Assembly (NCBI GenBank): GCA_016202915.1
Contig: JACQNT010000237.1
Location: forward strand, 1 to 10,506
DNA length: 10,506 nt
Reading direction: 5' to 3'
Source of the DNA: Acidobacteriota bacterium
GTDB lineage: Bacteria > Acidobacteriota > Polarisedimenticolia > Gp22-AA2
The notes under the pieces are model-generated. The model was not told where the DNA came from. It made no database searches and saw only the letters and a list, made by a program, of their open reading frames with translations. This document shows positions 1 through 6,285 of the stretch, piece by piece. The position numbers and the translations under genes are program-made. Numbering within the stretch: the first letter of the stretch is position 1; every line of letters begins with the position of its first letter.

Positions 1-153
1 GCAAACGACAGCTGGCATCCCGGGGATCACGCCGAGGGCGCGGACTCTAGCACACCCTCCTGTCTCGATCAACCGGCGCCGCGGCTCCGCGGCTCCCTGC
101 GCGCGGCCTCTTGCACCGCTCTCGGATCAATGCATATTCATCGACGCAGAATT

Positions 154-163
154 TACATATGTA
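154..163. repeat. Perfect 10-bp palindrome TACATATGTA
   Basis: TACATATGTA equals its own reverse complement and sits in the AT-rich island upstream of the putative pil promoter. It could be an operator half-site or a chance consequence of local AT richness. The sequence alone does not decide. Confidence 0.35.
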
Positions 164-201
164 TTATCAAGCAGGTAGCTAATGCTTTTTGATTGCCCGC
201 C

Positions 202-229
202 TTGCAAAACTGGAGTCACGGAATATATT
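202..229 (+). promoter_or_regulatory. Possible sigma70-type promoter for the pil operon
   Basis: TTGCAA (202-207) and TATATT (224-229) are separated by 16 bases. The -10 box matches TATAAT in 5 of 6 positions and the -35 box matches TTGACA in 4 of 6. Transcription would begin near 236 and leave a leader of about 70 bases before pilM. Other AT-rich hexamers nearby, such as TATTAT at 162-167, could also serve as a -10 box. I looked for the GG-N10-GC spacing of sigma54 promoters, which often drive pilin genes, at the TTGC elements and did not find it. Confidence 0.35.
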
Positions 230-292
230 GAACTTTCGTGAGACAGGGAGGACCGGCGCACTCGGCCGTAAATATCTGGAAGATAGTCAGTT

Positions 293-300
293 AAGGGAGG
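293..300 (+). promoter_or_regulatory. Ribosome binding site of pilM
   Basis: AAGGGAGG, a strong Shine-Dalgarno match, lies 6 bases before GTG at 307. It fixes the GTG as the pilM start, because no in-frame ATG has a comparable site. Confidence 0.8.
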
Positions 301-306
301 ACGACG

Positions 307-1371
307 GTGTTCTTCTCCAAGGGCAGGAATCTCGTGGGTCTCGACATAGGGTCGAGCGCCGTCAAGGTCGTGGAGCTCAAGGAGCTCGGCAAGGGGAGGG
401 GGTACCAGCTCCTGAACCTCGCGCTCGAGCGGCTCTCTCCGGAGGCGATCGTGGACGGCGCCATCATGGACGCCGGCCTGGTCATCGACGCGATCCAGCG
501 CGCGTTCTCGGCGCGGAAGATCAAGGGCGGGGACGTGGCCATCGCCCTCTCCGGCCACAGCGTCATCATCAAGAAGATCTCGATCCCTGCCACCTCGGAT
601 GAGGAGCTGGCCGAGGTCATTCCCTGGGAGGCGGAGCAGTACATCCCCTTCGACGTCCAGGATGTCAACCTCGCCTACCAGGTGCTCAAGGGCGCCAGCG
701 GCGGCGAGGGGAACATGGACGTCCTGCTGGTCGCCGCCAAGAAGGACAAGATCAACGACTACACCTCCGTGGTCAGCCAGGCGGGCCGCAACCCCGCCCT
801 GGTGGACGTCGACGTCTTCGCCCTGCAGAACTGCTACGAGATGAACTACGACACCGACGCGGCGACGGTGCAGGCGCTGATCAACATCGGCGCCTCGACC
901 ACCAACGTTGCGATCCTCAAGGGGTCGACCTCGATCTTCTGGCGCGACATCTCCGTCGGCGGGAACCATTACAACGACGCCATCCGCAAGGAGCTCAACC
1001 TCAGCTTCGACCAGGCCGAGGCGCTGAAGCGCGGCGAGGAGGTCGAGGGGATCCCCCTGGAGAACGTCAACCCGATCATCGCCTCGGTCAACGAGTTCAT
1101 CGGCACCGAGATCCAGAAGACCATCGACTTCTTCAAGAACACGACGCCCGGCGAGAACATCGAGAAGATCATCATCGCCGGTGGATCGTCGCGCACCCCC
1201 CATCTCAGAGAGGCGCTGGGGGAGCGATTCGGGGTCCCGGTTGAGCCCCTCAATCCCTTCAACCGCGTGCAGGTCGGCAAGGGGATCTCGCCGGAGATGG
1301 TCGACGAGCTCGGAGCCAGCGTGTCGATCGCCGTCGGTCTGGCCGCGCGCCGGCCGGGGGACAACCGATGA
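307..1371 (+). CDS. pilM: Type IV pilus assembly protein PilM, actin-like ATPase
   Basis: This 354-residue protein is full length for PilM, the cytoplasmic actin-fold (FtsA-like) ATPase that binds the N-terminal tail of PilN and connects the pilus motor to the membrane alignment complex. The first nucleotide-binding loop is visible at residues 10-24 (VGLDIGSSAVKVVEL). The second phosphate loop is at 191-201 (LINIGASTTNV) and the adenosine-binding motif is at 287-296 (KIIIAGGSSR). The segment PWEAEQYIPFD (106-116) is typical of PilM. The N-terminus FFSKGRNLVGLDIG supports the GTG start, which has a strong ribosome binding site 6 bases upstream. The gene opens the pil operon and its stop overlaps the pilN ATG by 4 bases (ATGA, 1368-1371), indicating translational coupling. 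The identification is firm. Confidence 0.96.
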   Translation: MFFSKGRNLVGLDIGSSAVKVVELKELGKGRGYQLLNLALERLSPEAIVDGAIMDAGLVIDAIQRAFSARKIKGGDVAIALSGHSVIIKKISIPATSDEELAEVIPWEAEQYIPFDVQDVNLAYQVLKGASGGEGNMDVLLVAAKKDKINDYTSVVSQAGRNPALVDVDVFALQNCYEMNYDTDAATVQALINIGASTTNVAILKGSTSIFWRDISVGGNHYNDAIRKELNLSFDQAEALKRGEEVEGIPLENVNPIIASVNEFIGTEIQKTIDFFKNTTPGENIEKIIIAGGSSRTPHLREALGERFGVPVEPLNPFNRVQVGKGISPEMVDELGASVSIAVGLAARRPGDNR

Positions 1372-1973
1372 TCAAGGTCAATCTCCTCGCCACGCCCGAA
1401 AAGGGGAAGGCACGGGCCCACAGGGCCCCCCGGCTCGAGGGCGCCGGCAGCCTGGGCCAGAACGTCCTCATGGTCGGCGTGGTCGTCCTCGCCCTCCTGT
1501 TCATCGGCTGGCGCTGGCACAGCCTCGCCAGCCACCAGCGCTACCTCACCCGGGAGATCGTCAAGGCCGAGGCGGAGCAGGAACGGCTGCAGGCGATCAT
1601 CAAGAAGGGGGAGGACTACAAGGCGAAGAAGGAGCTGCTGCAGCGCAAGATCACCCTGATCACCCAGCTCAAGCGCAACCAGAGCGGCCCGGTCCACCTG
1701 CTGGACGAGGTCAGCAAGCAGCTGCCGGACTTCCTGTGGCTCGAGTCGATGACCGAGTCGGGGTTCAACATCCAGATCCAGGGGAAGGCCACGACGTACA
1801 ACGCGGTCTCCAACTTCTACAACAACCTGACGGGGTCCCGGTACTTCCAGAACGTCATCATGGGCCCCATCTCCTCCATCCCGGTCGGCGTCACCTTCTC
1901 GCTGACCTGCCAGTTCCTTCCGTACCCGGCCGGGCAGGAGGGCGAATCCGCCCCGCCGGCGGCGGGCGGGTAG
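1368..1973 (+). CDS. pilN: Type IV pilus assembly protein PilN
   Basis: This is a 201-residue inner-membrane protein. It opens with MIKVNLL, the conserved cytoplasmic tail that docks into PilM. A single transmembrane helix spans about residues 32-50, followed by a charged coiled-coil stretch at about 57-103. A periplasmic ferredoxin-like domain fills 108-186. This order is the PilN family architecture. PilN pairs with PilO to form the periplasmic alignment complex between PilM and PilP/PilQ. The C-terminal tail after residue 187 is Pro/Ala/Gly-rich and probably disordered. The gene overlaps pilM by 4 bases and lies 14 bases before pilO. The assignment rests on the N-terminal motif, topology and gene order, since periplasmic PilN domains vary greatly in sequence. 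Confidence 0.93.
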   Translation: MIKVNLLATPEKGKARAHRAPRLEGAGSLGQNVLMVGVVVLALLFIGWRWHSLASHQRYLTREIVKAEAEQERLQAIIKKGEDYKAKKELLQRKITLITQLKRNQSGPVHLLDEVSKQLPDFLWLESMTESGFNIQIQGKATTYNAVSNFYNNLTGSRYFQNVIMGPISSIPVGVTFSLTCQFLPYPAGQEGESAPPAAGG

Positions 1974-1987
1974 AGGGGGGCGGAGCG

Positions 1988-2554
1988 ATGGACTTCAAGA
2001 AGCTGCCCTTCTGGGGCCAGTTCGGGGCGATCGCCGGGATGGCCTTCGCCCTGGTGGCGGTCGCCTGGTGGGCGTACCCGAACTTCGGGGAGATGGCGAA
2101 GAAGAACGAGGCCGACGAATCCCGGCTCGAAGGCCTGCAGACCGAGATACGCAAGGGGCAGGCGATCGAGGCCAAGCTGCCCGAATTCGAGCGCGAGATC
2201 GAGAACCTGCAAGCGAAGCTCAGCGACCTCCTGGCGATCCTGCCGACCGAGCCGGAGACCGGCGAGCTCCTGAAGTGGGTCAAGAACCTGGCCGACCAAT
2301 CGAACCTCGATCTGAAGCAATTCAACCCCGGCGCCCTGAGGCCCGTCGAGTTCTACAAGGAGTTCCCGATCACCATGGAGGTGAACGGGGACTACCACGA
2401 TCTGGGGGTCTTCTTCGATCGCATCAGCAAGTACTCGCGCATCATCAACGTGAGCGGCGTCAACGTCGGCGCCAACCGGAGCGGCCGCGGATCGATCACC
2501 TCGATGTTCACCGCGACCACCTTCGTCTACGACGACAGCGGAGGCGCCCAGTGA
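1988..2554 (+). CDS. pilO: Type IV pilus assembly protein PilO
   Basis: This is a 188-residue inner-membrane protein with a short cytoplasmic start (MDFKKLPFWGQ), one transmembrane helix at about residues 12-30, a coiled coil at about 37-84 rich in Glu/Lys/Leu, and a periplasmic ferredoxin-like domain at 90-182. The segments PTEPETGELLKWV (86-98) and FPITMEVNGDYHDLGVFFDRI (126-146) are typical of PilO. PilO forms heterodimers with PilN and contacts PilP. I chose ATG 1988 because it follows pilN by 14 bases, has a G-rich ribosome binding site (GAGGGGGG, about 1973-1980), and places the membrane helix at the expected distance. An open frame continues upstream to 1181, but that stretch is an out-of-frame shadow of pilM and pilN. 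The stop overlaps the pilP GTG (GTGA, 2551-2554). Confidence 0.94.
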   Translation: MDFKKLPFWGQFGAIAGMAFALVAVAWWAYPNFGEMAKKNEADESRLEGLQTEIRKGQAIEAKLPEFEREIENLQAKLSDLLAILPTEPETGELLKWVKNLADQSNLDLKQFNPGALRPVEFYKEFPITMEVNGDYHDLGVFFDRISKYSRIINVSGVNVGANRSGRGSITSMFTATTFVYDDSGGAQ

Positions 2555-3087
2555 GGACCCGCCGGGCGCGCCCCCTGACCGCAGCGCTGCTGGGCGCCCT
2601 GCTCGCCGCGGCGCCCCTGGCCGCCCAGGATCAGGCCCCCCCGGCGCCGCCGGCGGCCGCCGCGGCGCAGACCGACGCGGCCGAGACGATCAACCAGATC
2701 ATGCAGGACAACGAGGCGATGCTGACCGGGCGCGGCTTCACCTACGACCCGGCAGGCCGGCGCGATCCCTTCCGCTCCCTGGTCGACGCCATCAACACGA
2801 TCGGAAAGGGGCCGCGGCCCCGCGGCATCGCCGGGATGCTCATCTCGGAGGTCGACCTGGTGGGCATCGTGAAGAAGGGCAGGTCGCACATCGCGTTCTT
2901 CAACGGCAGCGACAACAAGGGGTACTTCCTCAGGGTGGGGGACGCTCTGTACGACGGGAAGATCATCGGCATCGACCGCGACTCGGGATCCGTGGTGTTC
3001 CGGCAGGATATCAACGACCCCAGGAGTATCAAGCCGTACAGGGACGTGACCAAGAGGCTGACGACAGCGGAGGAGGATAGCTTATGA
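2551..3087 (+). CDS. pilP: Type IV pilus assembly protein PilP
   Basis: This is a 178-residue periplasmic protein. PilP connects the PilN/PilO dimer to the N0 domain of the PilQ secretin. GTG 2551 overlaps the pilO stop and yields a clear export signal: Arg-rich MRTRRARP, a hydrophobic core at about 9-24, then a likely signal peptidase I site near Ala-Ala-Gln (24-26). An Ala/Pro linker follows at 27-44, then a helical segment containing RRDPFRSLVD (70-79). The conserved beta-sandwich homology-region domain is at about 98-168 (EVDLVGIVKKG, FLRVGDALYDGKIIGID). Unlike the proteobacterial PilP lipoproteins, it has no cysteine at all, so lipid anchoring is not expected. The gene overlaps pilQ by 4 bases. 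An open frame extends upstream to 2068, but that part is a shadow of pilO. Confidence 0.92.
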   Translation: MRTRRARPLTAALLGALLAAAPLAAQDQAPPAPPAAAAAQTDAAETINQIMQDNEAMLTGRGFTYDPAGRRDPFRSLVDAINTIGKGPRPRGIAGMLISEVDLVGIVKKGRSHIAFFNGSDNKGYFLRVGDALYDGKIIGIDRDSGSVVFRQDINDPRSIKPYRDVTKRLTTAEEDSL

Positions 3088-5663
3088 GGTACGGGAAGGT
3101 CGCGATTCTGCTCACGATCGCCGCGGCCGCCCTGCGTTGCTCGGGCAATCCGCCCGTCAGCGAGCCGGGTCAGGCGGTGCTCAGCGCGCCGTCCGCGGTG
3201 GTCATCAACAGCATAGACCACGCATCGACGCCGGCGGGGACCGAGGTGATCCTGCGCGGGAACTACCCGTTCAGCTACACCTCCTACCAGCCGGACCCCC
3301 GGACCCTCGTCCTCGAGCTGCTGGACGTCCACGTGGAAAGCCTGGCCGAGGAGGTGTCGATCGGCACGGCGCAGGTGGAGGGGGTGCACGTCTCCTCCGT
3401 CGAGAGCGTGGACGGCGGGAAGATTGCAAAGTTTGAGTTCCGCAACGTGCAGGCGTCGCAGCACGCCATCCGCCTCGACGGCACCGACCTGGTCATCGAC
3501 TTCCCGGCTCTGGGCGACGCGAGCAACGCGCCGGAGGCGCCCCTGGTGGCCGCTCAGCCCGGCGCCGAGACCGCGGACGCGGCCATGGCGTCGACCACCG
3601 AGGGGACCGGCGCAGCCGCGCCGGAGGCGCCGGGAGCCGCGGGCGAGCCGGCAGCGGAGGGCGCCCCCCTGGAGACGCTCGAGGCGATGCCTGCGGAGTC
3701 CGCGGCGACCGAGCCGGCGGGCGTGCCCGATCTGCAGCCGATGCCCGAGCCGGCGCCGGAGGCGCCGCTGTCTCCCGCTCCCGCGCCCGAGCCGGTCACG
3801 GTGCAACGCGGCGCGGCCCCCGCCGGGACGCCTGCACGCGTCCTCCTGGCGGTCGAGGCCAGGGGCAGCGACCCCGAGCGGACCGTCGTCCTGACGGCCG
3901 ACGGCGGGCTGAGCCACGAGCACTTCGAGCTGAAGAACCCGCCGCGCCTGGTGATCGACCTGCCGGGCGTCGTCGACCGCACGGGCGTCAAGGCGATGCC
4001 GGTTTCGTCCGAGATCTTTTCCCGGGTGCGCGTGGCCCAGTTCGCCACGAAGCCCCGGCCGGTGGTCCGCGTCGTCCTCGACATGACCGGGCCGCGCCCC
4101 TACGCGATCGTGCCGACGGAGAACAGCCTGGTGGTCGACTTCTCGGAGACGGCGGTGCGCATGGCGGCGCAGGAGCCGGCCGCCGGGCCCGAGCCGATCC
4201 AGGCGCCGCTCGCCGCCGAGGAGCCGGCCGCCTCCGGCGGCGCGCCGGCGGCCGCCGAGGCGCCGTCCGCCCCGAGCGCCCCGGTGAACCCGCTCATCGC
4301 CCGGGGCGAGGCGAGGGTGGAGGGCTCTCCCCAGGAGGTCCCCTTCCGGGACGCCGCTCCGCGATCAGGCGGCGAGGTGATGATCTCCCGGGCGGGGAGC
4401 CGCTTCGGCCCCAGGGCGATCTCCGACACCTCCCCGAAGTACACCGGCAAGCGGATCTCGCTGAACTTCAAGGACGCCGATCTCAAGGACGTCTTCCGGC
4501 TGTTCCACGAGATCACCGGGTACAACATCGTCCTCGACCCGGCGGTCGGGGGGACCCTGACGATCGTCCTGGAGAACGTCCCGGAGGACCAGGCCCTCGA
4601 CATCATCCTGAAGAACAACGGGCTGGACAAGGTGTTCGAGAACAACGTCATCCGGATCGCCTCGACCCAGAAGCTGGCGTCGGAGGCGGCGGCCCGCAAG
4701 GCGCTGCTCGAGGCGCAGGAACTGGAGGAGGAGCCGATCACCTTCACGCGCAGCCTGTCCTACGCCAAGGCCAAGGACGTCACGCCGATCATCAAGAAGA
4801 TCATGTCGAAGCGCGGCGACGTCATCATGGACGATCGGACCAACACGCTCATCGTCAGCGACCTGGCGGATCGCCGGGATCCAATCAATCGATTGATTGA
4901 CGCCCTGGACGAGCAGACGCCCCAGGTGGTGATCGAGGCGCGCATCGTGGAGACGGACCGCGAGTTCGAGAGGGATCTGGGAATCATCTGGGGAGTGCAT
5001 GGGGAGGCGACCACCGCCAAGGGGACGCAGACCAAGCTGCAGTTCCCGCACACCGGCACGATCGACTACGACGTCAACCTCGAGTCCGCCGCCAGCGCCG
5101 GGCGCCTGAACCTCACCCTGGGGAACGTGCTGGATTCCGTCAACCTCGATCTCCAGCTGGACGCCTTCGAGCTGAACGGCGACGTCAAGGTCCTCTCGTC
5201 CCCGCGCATCGCCACCCAGAACAACGTGAAGGCGGTGATCGAGCAGGGCGTCCAGATCCCCGTGGTCAGCACGACCGCGACCCAGATCAACGTCGAGTTC
5301 ATCTCGGCGTCGCTGAAGCTGGAGGTGACGCCCCAGATCACCAACGAGGGAACGGTCATCATGGACGTCCGCGTGGATAACTCCTCGCCAGACTTCGTCA
5401 ACCGCGTCGGCGACGTGCCGCCCATCCTCACGGAGCGGGCGCAGACGCAGATCCTGGTGGCCGACGGCGGCACGGCGGTGATCGGCGGCATCTTCAAGCT
5501 GAACGATTCGGTGACCCAGGCCTCCGTCCCGGGCCTCTCCAAGATCCCCGGGCTCGGCTGGCTGTTCAAGAACAAGTCGATCAACAGGAAGAATACGGAA
5601 CTGCTGATCTTCATCACGCCGCGCATCTCCAAGAAGGCGGAGCCGCAGGAGGGAAGAACATGA
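3084..5663 (+). CDS. pilQ: Type IV pilus secretin PilQ
   Basis: This 859-residue protein forms the gated outer-membrane pore through which the pilus fibre exits. The export signal is at about residues 1-19. An AMIN peptidoglycan-binding domain lies at 38-141. A long Ala/Pro/Glu linker (142-250) leads to a second AMIN domain (251-353), and another Ala/Pro linker runs to about 402. The STN/N0 domain is at 456-527 (KRISLNFKDADLKDVF), the secretin N1 domain at 552-612, and the secretin barrel domain at 615-850. The barrel carries the hallmark motif VPGLSKIPGLGWLF at 815-828 and ends with LLIFITPRI. A cysteine at residue 19 follows Ala-Leu-Arg, which is not a good lipobox because Arg sits at -1. 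The start overlaps the pilP stop (ATGA, 3084-3087) and the stop overlaps the downstream lipoprotein ATG. Codons 600-606 contain an 18-bp palindrome. Confidence 0.97.
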   Translation: MRYGKVAILLTIAAAALRCSGNPPVSEPGQAVLSAPSAVVINSIDHASTPAGTEVILRGNYPFSYTSYQPDPRTLVLELLDVHVESLAEEVSIGTAQVEGVHVSSVESVDGGKIAKFEFRNVQASQHAIRLDGTDLVIDFPALGDASNAPEAPLVAAQPGAETADAAMASTTEGTGAAAPEAPGAAGEPAAEGAPLETLEAMPAESAATEPAGVPDLQPMPEPAPEAPLSPAPAPEPVTVQRGAAPAGTPARVLLAVEARGSDPERTVVLTADGGLSHEHFELKNPPRLVIDLPGVVDRTGVKAMPVSSEIFSRVRVAQFATKPRPVVRVVLDMTGPRPYAIVPTENSLVVDFSETAVRMAAQEPAAGPEPIQAPLAAEEPAASGGAPAAAEAPSAPSAPVNPLIARGEARVEGSPQEVPFRDAAPRSGGEVMISRAGSRFGPRAISDTSPKYTGKRISLNFKDADLKDVFRLFHEITGYNIVLDPAVGGTLTIVLENVPEDQALDIILKNNGLDKVFENNVIRIASTQKLASEAAARKALLEAQELEEEPITFTRSLSYAKAKDVTPIIKKIMSKRGDVIMDDRTNTLIVSDLADRRDPINRLIDALDEQTPQVVIEARIVETDREFERDLGIIWGVHGEATTAKGTQTKLQFPHTGTIDYDVNLESAASAGRLNLTLGNVLDSVNLDLQLDAFELNGDVKVLSSPRIATQNNVKAVIEQGVQIPVVSTTATQINVEFISASLKLEVTPQITNEGTVIMDVRVDNSSPDFVNRVGDVPPILTERAQTQILVADGGTAVIGGIFKLNDSVTQASVPGLSKIPGLGWLFKNKSINRKNTELLIFITPRISKKAEPQEGRT
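4882..4899. repeat. 18-bp perfect palindrome inside pilQ
   Basis: CAATCAATCGATTGATTG reads the same on both strands. It falls on the pilQ codons CCA ATC AAT CGA TTG ATT GAC (residues 600-606, Pro-Ile-Asn-Arg-Leu-Ile-Asp) near the end of the N1 domain. The AT-rich synonymous choices CCA, AAT, CGA, TTG and ATT contrast with the G/C-ending codons that surround them. The symmetry and codon deviation suggest a site conserved as DNA or RNA, such as a protein-binding site or a hairpin, but its function is unknown. Confidence 0.6.
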
Positions 5664-6148
5664 GGAGCCCTTCGAGGAACACCACGCTGGCCGCCCTGGC
5701 CGCCCTCGCGGTCACGCTGGGGGCGGCCGGCTGCAACCGGGTGGGGGACGACCCCGAGATCGGCGAGGCCCTCATCCTGGCCACGGCCATCACAACCGCG
5801 GGGACGAGCGTCGCGGCCACCACCACGGACGTGACGGCGACGATCACCTTCTCGGTCGAGGACAGGAACGGCAGCTCGGACCCGGTTTTCAACAGCGTCA
5901 CCTTCACCGATTTCACGGTGACCTACAGCCCTGCCTTGGCCGCCCCCGCTTCCGGCGTCACCAGCTCCGTCTCCTTCCTGGTGGGATCGGTGGGGAATAC
6001 GATGACCGTGACGCTGATCCCGGCCGCCCTCAAGGCAGGGCTGGCGGCGGGTACCGTGATCTTGGCCGATATCCGCTTCAACGGGGCCGACCTGATCGGG
6101 CGCGCCGTCACCTTCGACGTGAGCGTCGCCATCGGCATGACCCCATAG
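5660..6148 (+). CDS. Small beta-rich lipoprotein encoded after pilQ; function unknown
   Basis: This 162-residue protein has a lipoprotein signal peptide: basic start MRSPSRN, hydrophobic core 9-21, and lipobox Ala-Ala-Gly-Cys with the acylated cysteine at residue 25. The next residues are Asn-Arg, so retention in the inner membrane by the Asp+2 rule is not indicated and outer-membrane sorting is plausible. The mature part is rich in Thr, Val, Ala and Ser with alternating hydrophobic residues (for example VTATITFSVED and FTDFTVTYSP), suggesting a beta-sandwich. No cysteine remains after the lipobox. I recognise no catalytic motif or named family. It overlaps pilQ by 4 bases (ATGA, 5660-5663), ends the pil operon and is followed 22 bases later by a terminator. 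Translational coupling to the secretin gene makes a role as pilotin or secretin-stabilising partner reasonable, but this is inferred from context only. Confidence 0.85.
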   Translation: MRSPSRNTTLAALAALAVTLGAAGCNRVGDDPEIGEALILATAITTAGTSVAATTTDVTATITFSVEDRNGSSDPVFNSVTFTDFTVTYSPALAAPASGVTSSVSFLVGSVGNTMTVTLIPAALKAGLAAGTVILADIRFNGADLIGRAVTFDVSVAIGMTP

Positions 6149-6170
6149 GGCCGGTCAGGCATAGGCCATC

Positions 6171-6199
6171 GCCCCCGGATCCCCGGGGGCTTTTCTTTT
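6171..6199 (+). terminator. Intrinsic terminator ending the pil operon
   Basis: An 8-bp GC-only stem, GCCCCCGG (6171-6178) pairing with CCGGGGGC (6183-6190), closes a 4-base loop ATCC and is followed by TTTTCTTTT (6191-6199). It lies 22 bases after the lipoprotein stop codon. The stem stability and T-tract make this a textbook Rho-independent terminator. Confidence 0.92.
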
Positions 6200-6227
6200 G
6201 ACAAGCCTTCCGGTCATTCTCTATAAT
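6198..6227 (+). promoter_or_regulatory. Strong sigma70 promoter for the TPR-Roadblock-accBC-aroK unit
   Basis: A perfect -35 box TTGACA (6198-6203) and a perfect -10 box TATAAT (6222-6227) are separated by 18 bases. The first two Ts of the -35 box are the last Ts of the preceding terminator, so the two elements are fused. Transcription should start near 6234, giving a leader of about 50 bases before the ATG at 6286. The bases just after the -10 box (CGCGCTCG) are GC-rich, a discriminator type that is often sensitive to ppGpp, so growth-rate control is possible but unproven. Confidence 0.88.
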
Positions 6228-6285
6228 CGCGCTCGTCGTTATCCGCGGGTATCTCTTACTCCAGGGGTGTCAACCACTTAGGCCT

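Larger units (their letters stand above)
1..306. other. Upstream non-coding region with AT-rich island before the pil operon
   Basis: No recognisable gene lies here. Frames 1 and 2 are open from the left edge, but their translations are Arg/Ser/Pro-rich and match nothing I know; frame 3 stops at 48-50. Bases 81-96 are a tandem 8-bp repeat, GCGGCTCC twice. From about 125 to 235 the base composition drops sharply to AT-rich, unlike the rest of the window. This island contains a perfect palindrome TACATATGTA (154-163) and a small hairpin with 5-bp arms AAGCA (169-173) and TGCTT (183-187) running into TTTTT (186-190), which looks like a weak terminator or attenuator. A further small inverted repeat, TATCT-GGA-AGATA (273-285), lies just before the pilM ribosome binding site. 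The region most likely carries the promoter and leader of the pil operon, and possibly the end of an upstream gene. Confidence 0.6.

Noticed and set aside
2..176. Left-edge + strand frame ending at TAG 174-176, inside the T-tailed hairpin
   Set aside because: The translation is Arg/Pro/Ser-rich and matches no known C-terminus, and its last part runs through AT-rich, probably non-coding DNA. It cannot be supported as a gene tail.
121..300. Possible cyclic-di-GMP riboswitch in the pil leader, prompted by AGGTAGC at 173-179
   Set aside because: The conserved core elements of that riboswitch class and its paired helices are not found around it; a short shared string is not enough.
127..1203. 358-codon minus-strand open frame over pilM
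   Set aside because: Asp/Val/Leu/Arg-biased antisense shadow without a recognisable domain; pilM on the + strand is clear.
3420..3440. Short run of AT-ending codons (ATT, GCA, TTT) in the first AMIN domain of pilQ
   Set aside because: Only three deviant codons and no symmetry or repeat; within normal variation.
2742..3923. 393-codon minus-strand open frame over pilP and pilQ
   Set aside because: Low-complexity Arg/Gly-rich translation; an antisense shadow of the Ala/Pro linker of PilQ.
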